Positions 36,710 to 48,756 of a stretch of 64,000 bases of DNA are shown here, in pieces; the stretch's first letter is position 1; the number at the start of each line of letters is the position of its first letter. Source of the DNA: Neelides folsomi. Its lineage: Eukaryota; Arthropoda; Collembola; Neelipleona; Neelidae. Position numbers and translations under genes: made by a program. The DNA is taken from assembly GCA_034687125.1 (NCBI GenBank), contig JAQGBZ010000019.1, forward strand, positions 124,001 through 188,000. Direction: 5' to 3'. Under the pieces are notes generated by a model that was not told the origin of the DNA, ran no database searches, and was given only the letters and a program-made list of their open reading frames with translations.

Positions 36710-39700
36710 CTAGGAGATGGCCATCATCAGACTCCTTGCGACCTCAGAGTCTTTGTTGATGAATTCCTTAAGAATCGAAAGACCCTCGTCGTTTCCGCCG
36801 CCGACTCGCTCGAGTACCAAATCTTCCGGTTTCAAAATCACATAAGAATTCGAATTTTCTTTCCGTTCTCCCTTCTTGGGGGCTCCGTAGTAGCTGCTCT
36901 TACGTGCGTATCTAGAGGCGAAATTCTCTTGATCGTCGTACGGCTAATAAAATAATTAATGAGTTAAATTAACTATAATTGTAATTATTAATGTCAGTAA
37001 TCTCGAATAAAATATATTTATTAAATCTTACATTGTATGTGTCAGAAAGTGGTGCATTTCCATGTCCCTTTGGTTCTTGAGTTGGAAGTTCGTAACTCGT
37101 GGGACTTCCTATAATAGGGCCATTTAGAATATAGAACATTTAGTTTTAAATCGAAAATAATATTTTATCTTCATTTTATTATTAAAAATATTAAACTGAT
37201 AAATAGATTGGAAAATCATTGATGAAATAAATAAATATTGTAATATTTAATATATTCACCATAATGGGAGGAATAAGAAGATGGGGAAGAAGAGTCTGAA
37301 ATTGGATCGCTAAAAGGTCTATCAGCATCTTCAGAATTCCTCTCCCGATCCCTCTCACGTTCCCGGTCGGAATACGTAAAGTAACTTTCATCATAGTTGG
37401 ATGGAATTGTTGAATAAGATGGTGAACTGTCCGGTGCAGTTGCAACGCGATCTTCCACTGCTGGGCCGAGCGTCTCAATATTCCTCACAATGTCAGAAGT
37501 ACTTCCTGATCCATCCAAATAAGAGTCAAGTGCAGATCTAAAGTCGTTGTTTGCTCCGCTTCCTGAAGAATATGGCTCTACTGATTGTTGTTCCCGACGA
37601 CTGGCTGTTGAATATGAATCTCTTTCCCTGTCCCTGTAACTGTCCCTGTCTCTGTCCCTGTCCCTGCTGCTCGTTTTCCCACTTGTTTGAGACGCAGATG
37701 AGTAGGAGTCTTGGGAACTAAGAACAATAAATAAATAATTTTAAGCATTTATTGTAAACTAATGTCGATTTAATATTAATTAAATAGTAAAATTTTCAAA
37801 TTTGTCCTTGGCGGTAAATTTAAATGTTTAAGCGTCATCGTTTAAACCATATATAAAATAAATTTGGTTGTCATGGTTAGTTACTTGAATAAATCTCCGT
37901 AGTCGTCGCGTGAGTTAGAGTTACTTGAATATTGTCCAATGGTGTCATAACGTGTTGAGGACTTGTCAAAGGCGTTCGTATTGCTGGCATATTTGTCATA
38001 AGTCATTGGAGTTTGCGAGGGCGCTTGACCCTGTTTGTCCCAACCTCCCCATTGAGCTTGTTCCCCGGGAGATTCAAATTGATTGGTGAAGTAGTCGCCC
38101 GGGTAACTCATTTTCTGTGGGTCTAAATGGCTCCCTTGGGCTGATTCCAATGCATTCATTCCTACACAATAATCATTGGGGTTATTAAAACGGCCGAATT
38201 AGTCGCTCACTCGTCGTTAAATAAATTGAGGACGGAAAGGGAAAATGGGGCTTTGAATGGCAGGCCGTGGGAATTATAAAAATCCAAGATATGGGAAAGT
38301 AGTTGCGGGATGATGTAGTGCGTGTCAATGGGGAATATTCAGCTTATAACAATTTTCCTTGCCATTTTCTTCAATCCTCCAAAGGCCCAACGAGGCGGAA
38401 GAAAATCACGTTCAAATCATTCCAAAACCCACAGAGAAAATAAATTGATTCGCAAACACATTTCAACTTCTCATTTGTATCTCTCTGTGTTGTCGGGATT
38501 TTCTCAAATTCATCAACAACCAATTGGGCATCCCAATTTCCTACACGTATTTGCCAATAAATATAAAAATGTCCAATTTGTGTATCATTGAAAGATTCCT
38601 CACGTAAAAAAGGCCAAGATGATTCAAATTCTCGGAATTTATAATAATTTGGTCATTTTTTACACTTCAATTTTTTGATCAACAAATGTCAAATTTCTCT
38701 TTTAACGATGCCATAATTGAAAAAATCAAAAGAGAAGAGAAAAATCTTAAAACTTTCTGTTTCACTAAAATAAGACTCGGTTGATTAATTTTATCTAGTG
38801 GGCTCAACGAACTTCAAATTCAATTGGCAATAAATCTTATAATGGGAGTGAAAATGCACGCTGAATAGTTTCATGATTTCCATACATTTTCATATTCTTG
38901 TGCGATATTCTTATACAATAGCTATCTTATTAACATGATATCCACATATAAAAAATGTCTATGTAGGTTTTTATATTTATGATATTCAATGGGAAAGTCA
39001 ATGTCGAACTGTCTGTGAGGAATTGATTTAAACGTTTTTGGAATATTTCATAGGGAATGGTTCTGAGCATAATTTTGACCATTGGTGGGATTTGGGGACA
39101 GGAAATTCCTTCACGTTCTTTGTATGAGGTTGAGGGTTCAGTTAGGTTTAATGTCATTTCCTGTTCTGCACTTACCCAGTGGATCGTAGTTGTACTTGAG
39201 TCCATCTGAAACAAAAGGAAAATCATCATTGCCTTCTTTCTCTCACAGACATCTTTTTGTTCACTTAAATATTCACGCCTCACTTTTACATTGACTCAAT
39301 ATTTCATATTTAGAACGCCTTCTCACGATTCACAAATATTTATGTTAATTTGAAGACATTATTTATCAAGTCGTTTTCTTTTTTAACATTAATTATTCTT
39401 AAATGAGTAAAATGGCGCTAAAACATAATAGTTAACTGACAATTAACTGTTAAAATTTTAAATTGATTTGCTGTGAAAATTTATTTATTTACCTGTATGT
39501 GGCATCGTATTTTGTGTTCGCATTGGATCAAAATTCCATGGATCTTGAGTGTAAGCGTGATTGGGTCGTTTCATGTATTCTTCATATCCCAAAGGTCTTC
39601 CTAAGGGTGGTGAAGAAACGGCATTGATGTTGGAAGCCATTGGATGATCAAATCCCTTTGGCCCTTGTTGTTGACCTTTCTTCCCTCTTGCTGGTGGTCG

Positions 39701-42700
39701 CGGTCTTCGTCCACGACCGCCGCCCTGTTGGGGTTGACGTTGTTGCTGTTGAGGCGGCGGCCCGCCTTGGTGATTTCGTCTATTGGCGCGGAAAGGAGAC
39801 GCTGGTCCTCCGCGTCTTTTAGGAAGATCACGCGGAAGGGTTGACTCGTAGTGGTTGGACGATGCTCCGTAGTTGTTTCCACCACCTTGTTGAAATCCGC
39901 CATAATTCCCGCCCATTCCGCCGCCCATCCCTCCGTAATACTCTGACGGCATGAGAGACATTGGGGAAAGAAGGGGAGCTGGTGGAGGCTGGAAAATTAA
40001 AAATGTTTCCAGGTTAATTAATGGTCAATTTGATATTGTAAAAGTAATAATTTAGAGGGAACTTTTGAACTCACCGTTGCCATTCCAATGGACGGCATGT
40101 CATAAAGTGGATATTTTGGTGGTTGAGGAAGTCGATGAATTTGACTCATTTTAGGTGGCGAATTTCGAGATCCTGCTTTTGGACTCAACCTGTTAAAATA
40201 AAATAATATTTAAAATTTAGTATCTCATATAAATACATAAGGTCAATTGTTTTAAAATATTAAATCTTTATTAATTCCTTTTTTAGTTTCCTTTTGTTAG
40301 TTACAGATGTTTAAATGGGCCTAATGAATATGGAAGTAAATTTAAATGTGGTAGGGGTGCATAGAATAAAAACATGTCAAAGATCTTAAATTAAATATGT
40401 CATTTGTCCGACACAAATCCATGAAAAAGTTAATAAGATTTTTGAGCTTTTAGTCCATTTAAAGTAAATTGAAGAGGTTTGACATGAACATGAAAAGATT
40501 GCATGTAAGGTTTTATTGTAAGCTATAATAATTACTAAAGAACCTACATTCTCTTAAGTCCATGCATTTAGTTTTAACCCCAAATTTTAAATTGATAAAT
40601 TACAGTGTATGTGACATTTGGGAGTTTGAGTGAAGAATTTTGATAGAAAAAAAGAGAGATGAGCTTTGTAGCTTTTCCTTTGTGGGTGCGATCATTTGGG
40701 AGTTGTTTTGGTCAAGGGGCTGAGAAAAGTGATAGAATTTGATCTCAATGTAGTTGAGCAAGAGGTGCGGCAGTTTCACCTTCCCATCACCTGTATTTCT
40801 CCGGCTCCTCGTAACCTACACCACTCCCAGTCATTTCCATATACTCAGATCACAATTCATCACAATTCCCCAAATTGCTCATCAGACAAACAAATGGAAC
40901 AGACGAGCAGGAAATTAAAATATGAATGAATAGACGAAACATTAAGTTCCTATATGATTCATAATCATAATCCATCATTCATAACGTTTATTAAAATCCA
41001 TCATTAAACATATACATCATGTCATTGAGCCAATTAAATTATAAATGTTTGTTTACAACTATTAAAAAGTTCGATGCACTTTCAATTCATAATAATTGCA
41101 ATTTCTCTAACGTGTCAATAACATATGATTTTCTTGTAATTTTCATATCTTGACTTTCTTAAATGCCAATGAAAAGCTTCAATGTAAAGCATGAGGCATA
41201 AATTTTGGACATGGAGTTAAAGGCTTGATTTCATTTGTAAACTTTCAATAATTGAATAGCCAATTGAGAGATTAAAAAGCGAGGAAATCACGACTTTCCA
41301 ATAATTTGATTTTCAAGTGCAATTGAGCGAAAATGCAACTAGGTATATTAATTAGTATGGAAAAGTTTTAGAAAATCCCTCAAGGGCCGAAACGTTGAAA
41401 AGTTGAGAATTTCCTTCAAGATTTAGGAAAAGTTTGAGTGTAGAAGCTCAAAGATAATGAATATAATGAAACTAGTAATGATAATGTCAAAAAGATTGTT
41501 CTAAAGCACATCTTACATATTAAATGTATTAAACGTGAATTTGGCTAATGTCTTCAACTAATTGGAATGTATTCGAGTAATGGGGGTATCACAATAACTC
41601 ATAGGAATACCTACCTTCACCTTTATAATAATATATATATTTTCTATATTTTGTATTTGAGCTTATAAAAGTGAAAAAATTTCTATTGGATGTTTAAATT
41701 GAAGGGTGGAGAAATAAATTAGCCATTGGGGGGTTGAAGTGATGCAGAAGGAATTGCAATGCTGAACTTGAACCGTTCAAAGCTGAGATTCCACTTTTCA
41801 CACAATTCCTCCTCATTTTTCATTCATCTTCAACTCCCCTCGACATTAAGAAGATCTAATGAGGTATAGATTTCCTATCTCCTCCATGCAATTTCCAATG
41901 GTCAGCATATTATAAATGATGGTGCATATTTTAACTCACTGATCCCCTATTTGCTTTAAGGAAGGTGTTTAACAACTTCAAGACAAAATATTGAAATATA
42001 TTTAACCTTAACGAGTTTTTCCCAATAATTCACGGTTATCCAACACCTTTTGGAAGTTTTAATATTTAATGAATTACCTCATTGATCATGGGAAGAATTT
42101 CTTCTGAATTTTCCTGATAAATAAAGGCGACGTTTTGTATGCAAGTCTCTTCCCATCCTTTCTTCTCATACTTTTTTTCTCATTATATTAGCAAAGTAGA
42201 TCCTTGGTTAGGCTATATATTGTTAAATTACATTTGTTGGGGATTTTTCCATATGTGTGTTGAGAGGTGAATGGAATGAAGTTGAACTGTGGGCCTCTGG
42301 GTTACGTCAAGAAGCCCTGGAGACCCAAAGTTCGCTTCACTCGGTACAGTTAAGCACAAACGAGTTGAGACAACGAACAACCAAACCATCACCACCAACA
42401 ACACCAACAACAACCAACTGTGTCAGACACATTCATGGAAACAACTATCAATGTACAAAATATTTAATATCATACTGTAACATCGATGGCTACAAACCAA
42501 AAACATGAACATTATTGAAATCCCCAGATAATGTTAAATAATCCCTAGTAACAATTAATTAATTGTAAAATGAGTAATTTAACATTGTTATTAACTCTAT
42601 AAAATTAAACCATAAAAAATCAAGTAATCAAACCATAGCTTCATTACCATATCCATGACAACAATATCATATACTATAATTATAATGTAATGCCTTAAAT

Positions 42701-44508
42701 ATGATATATTGGAATGAATTTTAAATATCCAAATATTATTGTATGTGATAAATGATAAAACAACAATGGAACAAAATAGAACAAAATCAACTTCAAGAAT
42801 GTAATCATTGGAAGCTGAAAAAAGTACTTTAATTGTTGGGAATAAAACTTGAGAGAAAATTTTTATTGAATCTTTTAAAACCCGCCCTCGACCGAACCTG
42901 ATCTTTGAACATGAATGAAATGTAATTTTAAGCTTCCCTTCAGTTTCCCCCCACAGAGCTCACAAAAGAGAGAACTGGGAGAATTTGCTGAAGAGATGGG
43001 AAATTGACCTCGAAGTTGAAAGATGATGATTTTCAAGTTTGGAAGGAAGTTGCCAGAGAATTAATGCTCATTTGTTCATTCGGTTGTTCCCTTGTAGACG
43101 TCGTAGATCATGCAAAGGAAAATCGAAGGAATCAACCATAGGAATCAACCATTGGAATTAACCATTGGATTCAAATGAAATTCATGATTCAGACTTAAGA
43201 AGTTTGTAAGAAAATTAAGTAGTTGTAGAGCGTGACGAAGATGAATTCCCAACTACATAAATCCTAACGATGAAATCTGCAGTGAGTGAAGGATGAGACA
43301 AATGATTGCAATGATTAATTATCCCCAATTTTTATACAACAATTAGCTCATGGTTGAAGGATGAAAATGATATTAATCAAGGATCAAATTAAAAATCAAA
43401 TTAAAACAAGTTCCAATTCTTTGCTTTAATAAACAGTAAAAATTATAAAAAATTGTGGATTAATTAATAAGGTAATTTCCTTTGGGTGATTTTTCTTTTA
43501 AGATTTACAATGATATATTGACAAGTTTGGATTAAGATCCCATTGTATGTTTTTGTTTACTGAGATTTCCTGCTCAACTTTTTTGATCATAAATGTTTAT
43601 TATGCAGGGGATCGCATTTTGATCACAAAGAGGATTTGAATTCTGATTGAGATTTTATTTGTTACGCGTAATGGGAATGGGAATTGTGTAAGATTTATGT
43701 AGGACCTGATTTTAGCATTCGATACTCAACGTATGAAATACCGGTTAAAACTAGGTTCAGCAATCATCCTAATCATCCATTTCATGACACGTTGCGTAAA
43801 AACGGTGTTGGGCCAAAGAAGAAAAAATTATCTTCAAACACGTTACAAATTCGAATGAACCTTTTTGAGGGTAAATCCGAAGATTTAAATCCGGGAAATT
43901 AACCCTGAACTTCATAATATCAATTGCCTAAATTCATCCTACTTGATAAGTCTAAGAATTTTTAAGATGAAGAAATTAACTATAAATTAAACTTTCTATT
44001 ATAGGAAACAAAATATCAAGAACAATAAAAACAGTTTCTTTAATTCAAGTTAAATAAAAAAAAGAATTCAAGTTAAAGGGAGAAAAGCGATCGCTTTCTA
44101 ACAATTAAGAAAAATGATACGCGGCGAATTTCGTGTGAACAAAGCAGCTTTTCAAACTTTCTTATACATCTTTTGATAATATCGTTTCATGTCAATTCTC
44201 TGTCAATATTTTCCTCTGATAAAATCATGCTTTCAATGTCAGAAGAACTTTGGAACTTTTGAAATATAAAAAGTGGAAAAGCAGCGGATTTGAATGATTA
44301 AAGAACAAAATGAATAAATGTTTGACCTTTCGAGTATGTTATCCATGAGGCCTGATCTCTTGACGAGCTCCGTGTTGAGCAAGACCCTTTTGACCTGCAG
44401 TCCCGCGGGCGGGTTCTGCAGTGGGTATTGTGTGATGAAGGGTCGGTTTGGGGCCGCGGCGGCGGCCGCCAGGAAAGACAAAAGGAGGAACGAGGGAAGG
44501 ACCGCCAT
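36710..44508 (-). CDS. Unrecognised secreted Gly/Arg- and Ser/Asp-rich protein
   Basis: Coding exons on the minus strand: 44508-44327, 40189-40075, 39988-39493, 39205-39176, 38161-37885, 37717-37260, 37108-37032, 36943-36710; 622 aa with every phase closing across a 4.1-kb first intron and a 30-nt exon. I do not recognise the family. An N-terminal signal peptide (MAVLPSFLLLSFLAAAAAA) suggests secretion. Dibasic KR sites at about 40 and 52 could be processing sites. Residues about 108-210 are Gly-rich (GGMGGGMGGNYGGFQ), then Arg/Gln/Pro-rich with RG motifs (GGGRGRRPRPPARGKK). Residues about 300-520 are Ser/Tyr/Asp-rich with an RDRDRDRD stretch and RERERDRERN. The C-terminal 78 residues look more ordered (YVILKPEDLVLERVGGG, then LSILKEFINKD). 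It is mostly disordered and could be a matrix, silk or cuticle component, or a peptide precursor; function is unknown. Confidence 0.8.
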
Positions 44509-46278
44509 GGGCAACTCACAACTCCACACTGAAGAGAACCCGTTGAGGTTGACCTCCTTTGAAAACCCGTCCAACCACCCCCGTCCAAATTCCTCCTCAA
44601 AATCTCATTTGTCAAACAAGATTGAAGGTGAGGAGATTCCGCCTTTATCAACATACTCACCAATCACATGTATGAAATCATCGGAACGGACTGACACATA
44701 ACTACCTCTATTTAATCATTTTAAATATTGGATAATTTAATTCATGGTTATTACTTACAACTCGGATACCTTATAATCAAAATGTTTTTAAAAAATTAGA
44801 CAAAAAATACTACTAACTGGCATAATGGTAGTAATATTAATTAAGGTAGTGTAATATTAGTGTAATATTAGCATCTAAAGATTATAAAGATTTTCATTCA
44901 TTTTTTCTCGTGTTATTTAAATTTTCTCGAGGTATTCTTTGAACGGGATGATCTCAATATTTACAACTTATGACCTTACGCTTTACATATACCGAGGTAT
45001 GTATTTAACAGGTATGTAAATAAACTATATTTATTTTTTATTGAATTCTTTAAAGATTTTTTCGTATATTTCTTATCAAAACTGCGGATATTCAAAGTGA
45101 GCTTACTTACATTTAGTTAGAGGTTTTGGATCTAATAAAGATAATTTAAATATTCACTGGTTAAATATAATAATTATAATCTACAAATGCTAGGGTACAT
45201 ATATTATACATTTTAGGATTACATTCTGTTATTCCCATTTGACGGGAAAAATTTAAAAAAATTAAAATAGACTATTTACAAATATAGATTAAATATTAAC
45301 TCAATAAGGTTAAAAATTTCTTTACTGTTAGTTCTTTAAAGTAAAATCTAGTGCATGACTTTTATCCCTTGTTTATTTAATTTTTAATCTTCCAATCTTC
45401 TTCTTTTAAACTTGATGAAAATCTGAAGATTAACAAAGTTAACAAAGTATAGAGCTAATTAGGTAATGCCAGATAAGTAGATGAAATTAGACCAAATAAA
45501 AGGAAAAATATTAAGGGCGAATAAAAGTAAGATTACTATTTGTGTTTAATTAAGGGAAGGTCAAAGAGTTTTATGTGTTAAAAAGAGTGAAAAAGAGGAT
45601 GAGCGGAAAAAGAAAGTTTGGCGGTCCCAAAATCCCAATTGAGAACAATCGGGGAATAAAGTGGAATATGAGAAAAGACCGTTGTTGGTACGGAAGCCTC
45701 GAAGTGTTCTCTTTTTATTCAGCGATTAATTTCTTACAATTTATTCCACACAGGTAATTTTTCCAACACATTATTAGTAATAATTAAAGTAGGTATTTAA
45801 TTAACAGTATGTATTAATTACATATTTAAGTATTTAAGTAGCAGCATTGAGAAATTTCTAATTTCTTTATTTGATAATTATTCTCTTTTATTGTGAATCA
45901 TTTAATCATTGGACTAACAAGGGACTTTTTTGAGAAACTATTTATGTCTTATGGATGAACAAAGTCAGTTCACTTTTGACCATCAAACTTCATTTTACCT
46001 CAAAGTTGAGACACTATTAAAATATTAAGATTAACTTTAATATAACTTTAAAGCTAACGACTTAACATTAGCTTTAATGCTAAAATTAAATTTAACCTTA
46101 ACTTTAAGTTAAATTATCTTTAACTTTAACGTCAACTTTAATTTTCAAGATCTTCTTTTCATGTGTGTGTGTGTGTTTTTATAGGCAGTTTCGACTCATT
46201 GAGATTCTCCGGTATTTTATTTTCACCGCGATTGTTGAAACGATGATTGGTTTAGCGGAGAGTAGTTTAGTCTTATTA
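44509..46278. other. Intergenic, no gene seen
   Basis: AT-rich. It holds the promoter of the secreted protein gene and the Ly6 gene 3' UTR; a TTTATT at 46216-46221 is a likely minus-strand poly(A) signal. At about 46030-46160 there is a low-complexity run of AACTTTAA-like words and a short GT repeat. Confidence 0.5.
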
Positions 46279-47735
46279 TTACCATCTGAGGGCTGCGACG
46301 AGGAGGGCGAAAAACGACATAGGGACCATCAATGTTGGATTTTGGAGTTTGAGTCCCGAATTGCATTTCTCCTTGTTACAAGCGCAATAAGTCACCATCA
46401 CTGGAAAACAATGAATTGAGTTGAGGTCAAATGAAGAATTTAATGTGGTAAAAATTTAATCTCTGAGAATCTCTTAATATTTGTAACAATGATAAGGATC
46501 AAACTTAAAATCTGAACTTGCGTGTCCTTAATGACTAAATAAAAACTACCATTGTTCATAATGTTCATATCGTTTATGTTATGATCATTATGTAGCGGAT
46601 TATGTACGGAAGTCGAATAACGCATGTGGACGCATTTAAGTTGAATTAGCTAATGAGGTTAATGTTTAAATCGTCACCTTCAAACGTCCCGGCTCTCGTG
46701 TAGCATCGGCCCTCTGGCGAAACCACACTTGTATCCTAAAAACATTTTATTATTAATATTTAATTAAATAATACTAAATTACAATTCATAAATTTTAAAA
46801 ATGATAATAAATCCACATCTAATAATTATTATAAATTAAGATAAAATCAAAGTGCAATTTTGACTTAAATAGTTTGCAAGTTGCAAGTCCAAAGTACCAG
46901 ATTTTAATCTTTTAATGGATTAATTTTATTTCCCCAAAGTATTTTATTCCGAAACCGGAAAACTTCAAAAGTGGATAAAATTCGGCCCATAAAATTGAAA
47001 TTGGAAAAAAAGGAAATGAGATTTGCACACACTTAAAGAAATACCCGAATTGTGGGCGTAAAGGTTTAAAGGCGGAGTGAACAAATGGAGATTGAAGGGG
47101 GGAAAGGAAGAAGTTGGATTAAAATATCGATTTCATTTTCTCCTCTACCGCACACGGGAAATCATAATGAATGAATTGATGAATAAAATATCCATCCCCT
47201 ATAAATATACTTACATCAGGTTCTTCCTCTACTTCCCATGAGCGTTTTTTATCCGGGAGATATCCACAGGATCGGATGAATCTGATATCCTGACCTCCCG
47301 AAAGGCTCACTATAAGCAATAATTAAATTAAAACGTTTAATAAACTTACATTTGGCCTTTGATACGGCTAAGCATTTTTGTAGTACAATTCTTCTAGATT
47401 TACTAAACACGGTTAAAGTTTTGGCGCATAATTTTAAAATATGCTAATATGTTAATATTTAACAATTTAATGTGTTATTACCTTTCTGGACAGTTTTCCG
47501 GCAAAGAGTTACATTTTTTCCAGGGTGGAGCATATCGCAGTCGGCGTCCTCGATCGTATGTTTATTGAAGGGATCCTTGCAATGTGGGTCATAGTTTGAG
47601 TTGCACACAAAGCACCGAATACACTCCCCTGCCAAAAAAGTAGAATAATTGAGAAATGATTTCACAAGTGATTTGGGGCGAACCTTCGGTGATGAAGAAG
47701 ACGAGGAGGAGGAGAAAACCCGCGTTCATGATCAT
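46279..47735 (-). CDS. Ly6/uPAR (three-finger) GPI-anchored surface protein
   Basis: Coding exons on the minus strand: 47735-47684, 47628-47482, 47309-47215, 46735-46678, 46400-46279; 157 aa with closing phases. A signal peptide (MIMNAGFLLLLVFFITEG) precedes a Cys-rich domain that opens ECIRCFVCNSNYDPHC and closes YCACNKEKCN, the hallmark CN of Ly6/uPAR folds; I count eleven Cys in the mature part. The end (NPTLMVPMSFFALLVAALRW after a small-residue CNSG) is a typical GPI-attachment signal. Fly relatives of this size act in septate junction assembly or as modulators of channels and receptors; which one this matches I cannot tell. A second ATG two codons on (47729) is equally possible. The first donor is GTTCGC, a weaker but acceptable site. 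Confidence 0.93.
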
Positions 47736-48756
47736 CTTCTTCAGCCAATTTGTGTGGAGTTGAAGGCGGCAGGAGATCGATGGGAGGAATCGCACCGTCA
47801 CCGCCCTCGTCCACACTGCGCAACTTCGCCCAGAAGGTCGTTCCGGCAAACACGCAAAATTGCGAAGCCCAGACGACCCTCAGACACAAAACCCGGGTTT
47901 TGGGTAAAGTACACGGAAATTGCGAGAATGCGAAATCGTTGGAGTTGTGCGAATTGCGTTTCGCGTGGTTTCCCGGAAATTTCACCTCCCTCCGCGCACC
48001 ACTTCGATCTCCAACAAATAAAAGAAGATCCCTCCAGAGACGGTCTAAATATACGGACACGAATTCCTCCCCATCATAAAAAGGAAAATCCAATTTCGCA
48101 AATATGAACTTTAGCACGAAACGAACCAGTTTCAAAGAATTTCTTTTTATATGTATAGGTTCTTAATGTAATCCATATATTTACCTTTGATCATACATGC
48201 TCTTAAAATTTATATCTGTTCAATTCGGCTCATTTCTTTAATTACCTTTATCTACATTCATTCGCAAAATTTAATTAATTCATGAAATGAATGGAAAATT
48301 TCACATTGAATGTAAAATCATTCGAAGCCCTCGAATAACATTATAAATTCTGTTAATGGTTCGTGTAATATTTTATTAACTAAATCATTTAAAATTAAAT
48401 GCTTTCTTCATATTTCAATCAATCATATTCTAATGATGCTGATGTACAATAGTTAATTTGTAATGTTCTATTTAATAATAAATATTATTATTTTATAGCT
48501 AAATGATGCCTTAGTCCATTATGGCGGAATAAATTGAAAAATAATAAAGGAACATGTTTTGTGGAGAAGGTTTGCAAATGAGGATTTATTGCTAAAAAAT
48601 CACAAAAATCACAGACAATCATTCTTTCATCGCATTCCAGGTACTATCTGCAGGTACAAACAGACTGACTTTCCTCGTGGCTAGCGACTCATCAATAATG
48701 TAATAACAATAAAATTAGTTGAATAAAAGGGGAGACGACGGGGGTTGTCTACTTCC
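47736..48756. other. GC-rich Ly6 promoter region and BTB gene 3' flank
   Basis: 47736-48110 is rich in CpG, which explains long chance ORFs on both strands. It contains three TGCGAA words within 93 bp (47861, 47929, 47948). The rest is AT-rich; a TTTATT near 48584 is a likely poly(A) signal for the BTB gene. Confidence 0.5.

Noticed and set aside
42228-42508. Overlapping ORFs in the first intron of the secreted protein gene
   Set aside because: Asn/Thr-rich low complexity from simple sequence, no splice signals in phase with the gene.
47649-48135. Long ORFs of about 150 codons on both strands next to the Ly6 start
   Set aside because: Explained by GC-rich promoter sequence with few stop codons; the Ly6 exon 1 frame is the only one with a signal peptide and closing phases.
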